From an uncultured Spirochaetia bacterium (lineage in GTDB: Bacteria > Spirochaetota > Brachyspiria > Brachyspirales > Brachyspiraceae), in NCBI GenBank assembly GCA_947040945.1, contig CAMRCO010000002.1, forward strand, positions 1-53,668: 53,668 nucleotides of DNA, written 5' to 3'. Below the pieces are notes generated by a model. That model ran no database searches and was not told the origin of the DNA. It saw nothing but the letters and a program-made list of their open reading frames with translations. Positions 50,815-53,668 of the stretch are shown here, piece after piece. Both the position numbers and the translations under genes were made by a program. The first letter of the stretch is position 1. The number at the start of each line of letters is the position of its first letter.

Positions 50815-51535
50815 ATGCCTAAAGAAATGAAAATTTTAATTCCAACAATAAAAATAAAAGAGTCAGTTAAATGACGTAACACTGTGCAGGCTTACAAAAT
50901 ATTTCGTAGTCTTCTTGACTATGAAGCAGTTGATTTAAAAAAACAAGGCATTTCTGGATTATGGCTATGTTGTTTGTGTTTATATTGCATCTGTTGGTGC
51001 CGATAGTAGAGATACTCTTGACCCAGTTGATATTTTTAGTACCGCAATTACTTATAAAGCTAGAAAAGTTTTTATTGCTCACAATGTGCCTGGAGTACAT
51101 GAAAATTTAAATCTAGATATTAAAGACCTTGATATAACAATAGACTTTATCATGCATGCTTGCCTTTTGGAGTTTAGATAATGGATCATATAATTTTATC
51201 TGATAATACTTATTATTCTTTTGCTGAAAATATTTATATGGCAATTATTCATGAAAGCCCAAAATATAAAACTCATAATGAAGTTATGCTAAGAATAGAG
51301 AAAGATAAAAAAAATGTTGCTAAAAAATAAAAGTATTGATGAAATTGTTGAGCTTACAGAGTTTACTATAAAAGAGATTGAGCCGATTAAAGAAAAATTT
51401 GATAACTTAATAAGTTTAATTAAAGATATGATTACTACTAATATGGATGTTCGTAATATTGCTAAATATACTGGAATAAGTGTTGAGTATGTGAATAAAA
51501 TTAAGGAAGATATGGAAAATAAAATAGATCAATAA
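50815..51535 (+). pseudogene. Decayed JAB/RadC-like gene with an HTH-rich C-terminal tail
   Basis: Fragments across frames: MPKEMKILIPTIKIKESVK*; FLDYGYVVCVYIASVGADSRDTLDPVDIFSTAITYKARKVFIAHNVPG; MDHIILSDNTYYSFAENIYM; then MLLKNKSIDEIVELTEFTIKEIEPIKE...DVRNIAKYTGISVEYVNKIKED. Confidence 0.65.
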
Positions 51536-51550
51536 CTTAAGAGGTGTTTT

Positions 51551-51804
51551 ATGGATTTTAGAAAAAGAATGGGACTTGATGTCAGAGACTCTATGCAAAT
51601 TGATAGTTTAGATAAAAAAAACAATAAATCGATTATATAGTTATCAATTATATTTGTACACATGAAGAGGATTTTGGAGCTTACTTCTCTAACGAAAATC
51701 TAAAGCTATCTACTTTGTGTGGATAAATTTCCAGTGCTGAGAATATCCGTAAGCGAGTTGAGTTGATGAAGGTAGAGCAGAACTTTAAAAACAAAAATAA
51801 GTAA
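51551..51804 (+). pseudogene. Unidentified degenerate coding remnant
   Basis: MDFRKRMGLDVRDSMQIDSLDKKNNKSII*, then YQLYLYTHEEDFGAYFSNENLKLSTLCG*ISSAENIRKRVELMKVEQNFKNKNK*, broken by stops. Confidence 0.35.
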
Positions 51805-51836
51805 GCCGAAATATAAAATTCACATATTTTGGCTTG
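51805..51836 (+). terminator. Putative hairpin terminator
   Basis: AAGCCGAAATAT ... ATATTTTGGCTT. Confidence 0.5.
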
Positions 51837-52132
51837 AATTATGAAAGTGATTGCTGTATAGTATAGGTAGGATTATTTTGATAATAACGAAAAACAAAGA
51901 ATACGGTGCAATGCCGTAAAACAAATATAATGAGAGTGAGGCATAATGGAGCAAATTCAATATTTAATATAATTATTCAAGATTGAAGAACCAATGCGAA
52001 AAATATTTTCTGATTACAATACTTTTGCCTTGAAGTTTTCTACTCTTTATAGTACAATAATTCTAATGAATTTTGTTGCTTTAAATAATTTTATGTGGCT
52101 AATTTATATTTTATTTTGTAGGAGTGCAGTTC

Positions 52133-52681
52133 ATGGCATTAGAACAGGTTTTTGATTATTTTAGTAAATATAAGCCTGATAAAAGTGATTATCAAGTAGT
52201 GTCCTGTATGGGCAATGAACCTTCCGAATCTGATGTTTCAATTTTTGAAAAAAAATTTAATATTACATTACCACAAGAGTTTAGAGATTTTACTATGTCT
52301 CGACTTGGTGGGCTTTATATGAATGCCAAAGAAGAAGTTTGGCCACAAGCAAATGCTTATGATGTTGCCCCTTTTTGGTCTTTTTGTCGTGGGATTATTG
52401 TATATGGCATTGCAAAAGAGATACCTGATTATTTAGATATTTATGTTCGAACAGAAGAGATACATGAACTTGGATTTAAAGATTATATACCATTTCTAAA
52501 AATTATTGGAAATGGTGATGATATATTTTGTTTTGACAAAAAAAATAAAGTTGTCTTGCTAAATTATTATAATACAGGAGAAGCCTATGCAGTCGACGGC
52601 AGTTTCTCTGATTGTTTGATGAAGCAAATTGAAGAATTAGAAGAGCGTAAAAACAAAATATTATCTGGTGAAGATAAATAA
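52133..52681 (+). CDS. SMI1/KNR4 (SUKH)-family immunity-like protein
   Basis: SESDVSIFEKKFNITLPQEFRDFTMSRLGGLYMN, FWSFCRGIIVYGIAKEIPDY, FLKIIGNGDDIFCFDKKN. ATG at 52133 after TAGGAG. Confidence 0.85.
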   Translation: MALEQVFDYFSKYKPDKSDYQVVSCMGNEPSESDVSIFEKKFNITLPQEFRDFTMSRLGGLYMNAKEEVWPQANAYDVAPFWSFCRGIIVYGIAKEIPDYLDIYVRTEEIHELGFKDYIPFLKIIGNGDDIFCFDKKNKVVLLNYYNTGEAYAVDGSFSDCLMKQIEELEERKNKILSGEDK

Positions 52682-52765
52682 AAAATCTAAAAAATTTATT
52701 TTATTATGATAGATGAAAAACATTGGAATGGAAGGCTTTTTAGTACAAAAAATATTCGTCCACAA

Positions 52766-53107
52766 CTAGCCACTTCCTCTAGCATCAATATTTTTTAACA
52801 TTCCCTGTAGCGGAGCAAAATATCCCAAACTACTATGAAGCCTTTTCTTGTTATACCAATTGATATAATCAGTAAGTTCTTTTTTCAATTGGTACTTTGA
52901 TGAAAATATTCGGTTATCAACAAACTCAGTTTTCAAAGTCTTGTATAACGCTTCGGCAATAGCATTATCCCAAGGATTGCCTTTTCTACTCAACGAATGC
53001 TGAATCTTGAAAGCATGTAAGACTTCATCAATTTGAAAATTGTTGAACTCAGAGCCTCTGTCTGCATGAAATATTTTAACATTAGATAAATTTATTTTGC
53101 TACTCAT
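52766..53107 (-). pseudogene. IS3-family OrfB transposase, C-terminal part (rve/DDE)
   Basis: FHADRGSEFNNFQIDEVLHAFKIQHSLSRKGNPWDNAIAEALYKTLKTEFV...YINWYNKKRLHSSLGYFAP. Confidence 0.93.
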
Positions 53108-53121
53108 AAATGCTTTTTATA

Positions 53122-53484
53122 CTAACTCACTATCTTTATTTTCACCAACTGAAATCCAACGATAGCACGGTTATATAAATTTATGATGAGGCAAATATAA
53201 TTCCAAGCATTGCCAACTCGAACATAAGTGAGGTCGCTTACAAGCACTGCCAAATTTTTCCTGTCATTAAATTTCCTATCCAAAATATTTTTCACCTCAG
53301 CATAATTCGTTTGACCAGCATGCTTTTTATATTTTAATTGTGTGTATTTCGACATGATTTTGAGCCTTTTCATCACTTCTCTAATCTTCCTTTTCTACAT
53401 CATAAATTTAATTTCACCATTTTTATTTAGTGCCACTATTTGTTTTCTGAACTCATTTGTGTAATTCTTTATTTTTCTTCCCAT
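53122..53484 (-). pseudogene. IS3-family OrfA start (MGRKIKNYTNEFRKQIVALNKNGEIKFMM*) joined to mid-OrfB
   Basis: OrfA start codon at 53484; after ~29 codons a stop, then RKIREVMKRLKIMSKYTQLKYKKHAGQTNY...VLVSDLTYVRVGNAWNYICLIINLYNRAIVGF. Confidence 0.85.
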
Positions 53485-53668
53485 AATCTTTTCTCCTAAT
53501 ATTTTATTATATACTTTATATTAAATTATGGTCGAATATTTTCTGTCCTAATTAGTATAGCCTATCCACTTATTCAATAATTTTATCATTAATAAATTCC
53601 AATCTCCATTCCCTATTAAAAATTTATTCTTTCAAAAACCATTTTTGTAAGGAAGCCTTGCCTTTCAC

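Larger units (their letters stand above)
52741..53550 (-). mobile_element. Internally deleted IS3-family (IS150-like) insertion sequence remnant
   Basis: 22-nt imperfect inverted repeats TAGTACAAAAAATATTCGTCCA (52741-52762) and TGGTCGAATATTTTCTGTCCTA (53529-53550; 19/22) flank OrfA/OrfB remnants. Confidence 0.75.

Noticed and set aside
50867-51100. Minus-strand 77-aa ORF
   Set aside because: Antisense to the JAB/RadC-like pseudogene; no RBS or family support.
51881-52100. Possible small RNA or regulatory element upstream of the SMI1/KNR4 gene (TACGG...CCGTA repeat)
   Set aside because: Only a 5-bp inverted repeat; not distinguishable from chance.

Overview
This is an AT-rich spirochaete chromosomal segment. 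The FlaA sheath protein, spirochaete-type V-ATPase operon, FabV/Ter and tandem surface-protein family point to Brachyspira or a close relative, by recall only (no search was run). It carries housekeeping genes (aspS, serS, purA, an rlmB-like SpoU methyltransferase, tsaE, fliS, flaA), a seven-gene V-ATPase operon, and a molybdenum-cofactor cluster (moeA-moaA-moaC facing an XdhC-YqeB fusion and an SpsF-like nucleotidyltransferase). It also has a class III cyclase operon and a purine deaminase plus permease cassette. Less ordinary content: (1) six tandem paralogous outer-membrane beta-barrel-like genes, preceded by a C9(GT)4 tract and containing a stranded gene-end fragment and a duplicated 3' end, which suggest recombination or antigenic variation; (2) a deletion scar fusing the C-terminal remnants of a divergent Crp/Fnr regulator and an Fe-S protein; (3) a decayed JAB/RadC-like gene with an HTH-rich tail; (4) two orphan immunity-like genes; (5) an internally deleted IS3/IS150-like element with recognisable inverted repeats; (6) an ankyrin protein made of two duplicated modules joined by a Thr-repeat linker. 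No CRISPR array or tRNA/rRNA gene was recognised. I found no single complete, clearly novel system. The best leads are the surface-protein array, the XdhC-YqeB/SpsF-like module and the cyclase operon.
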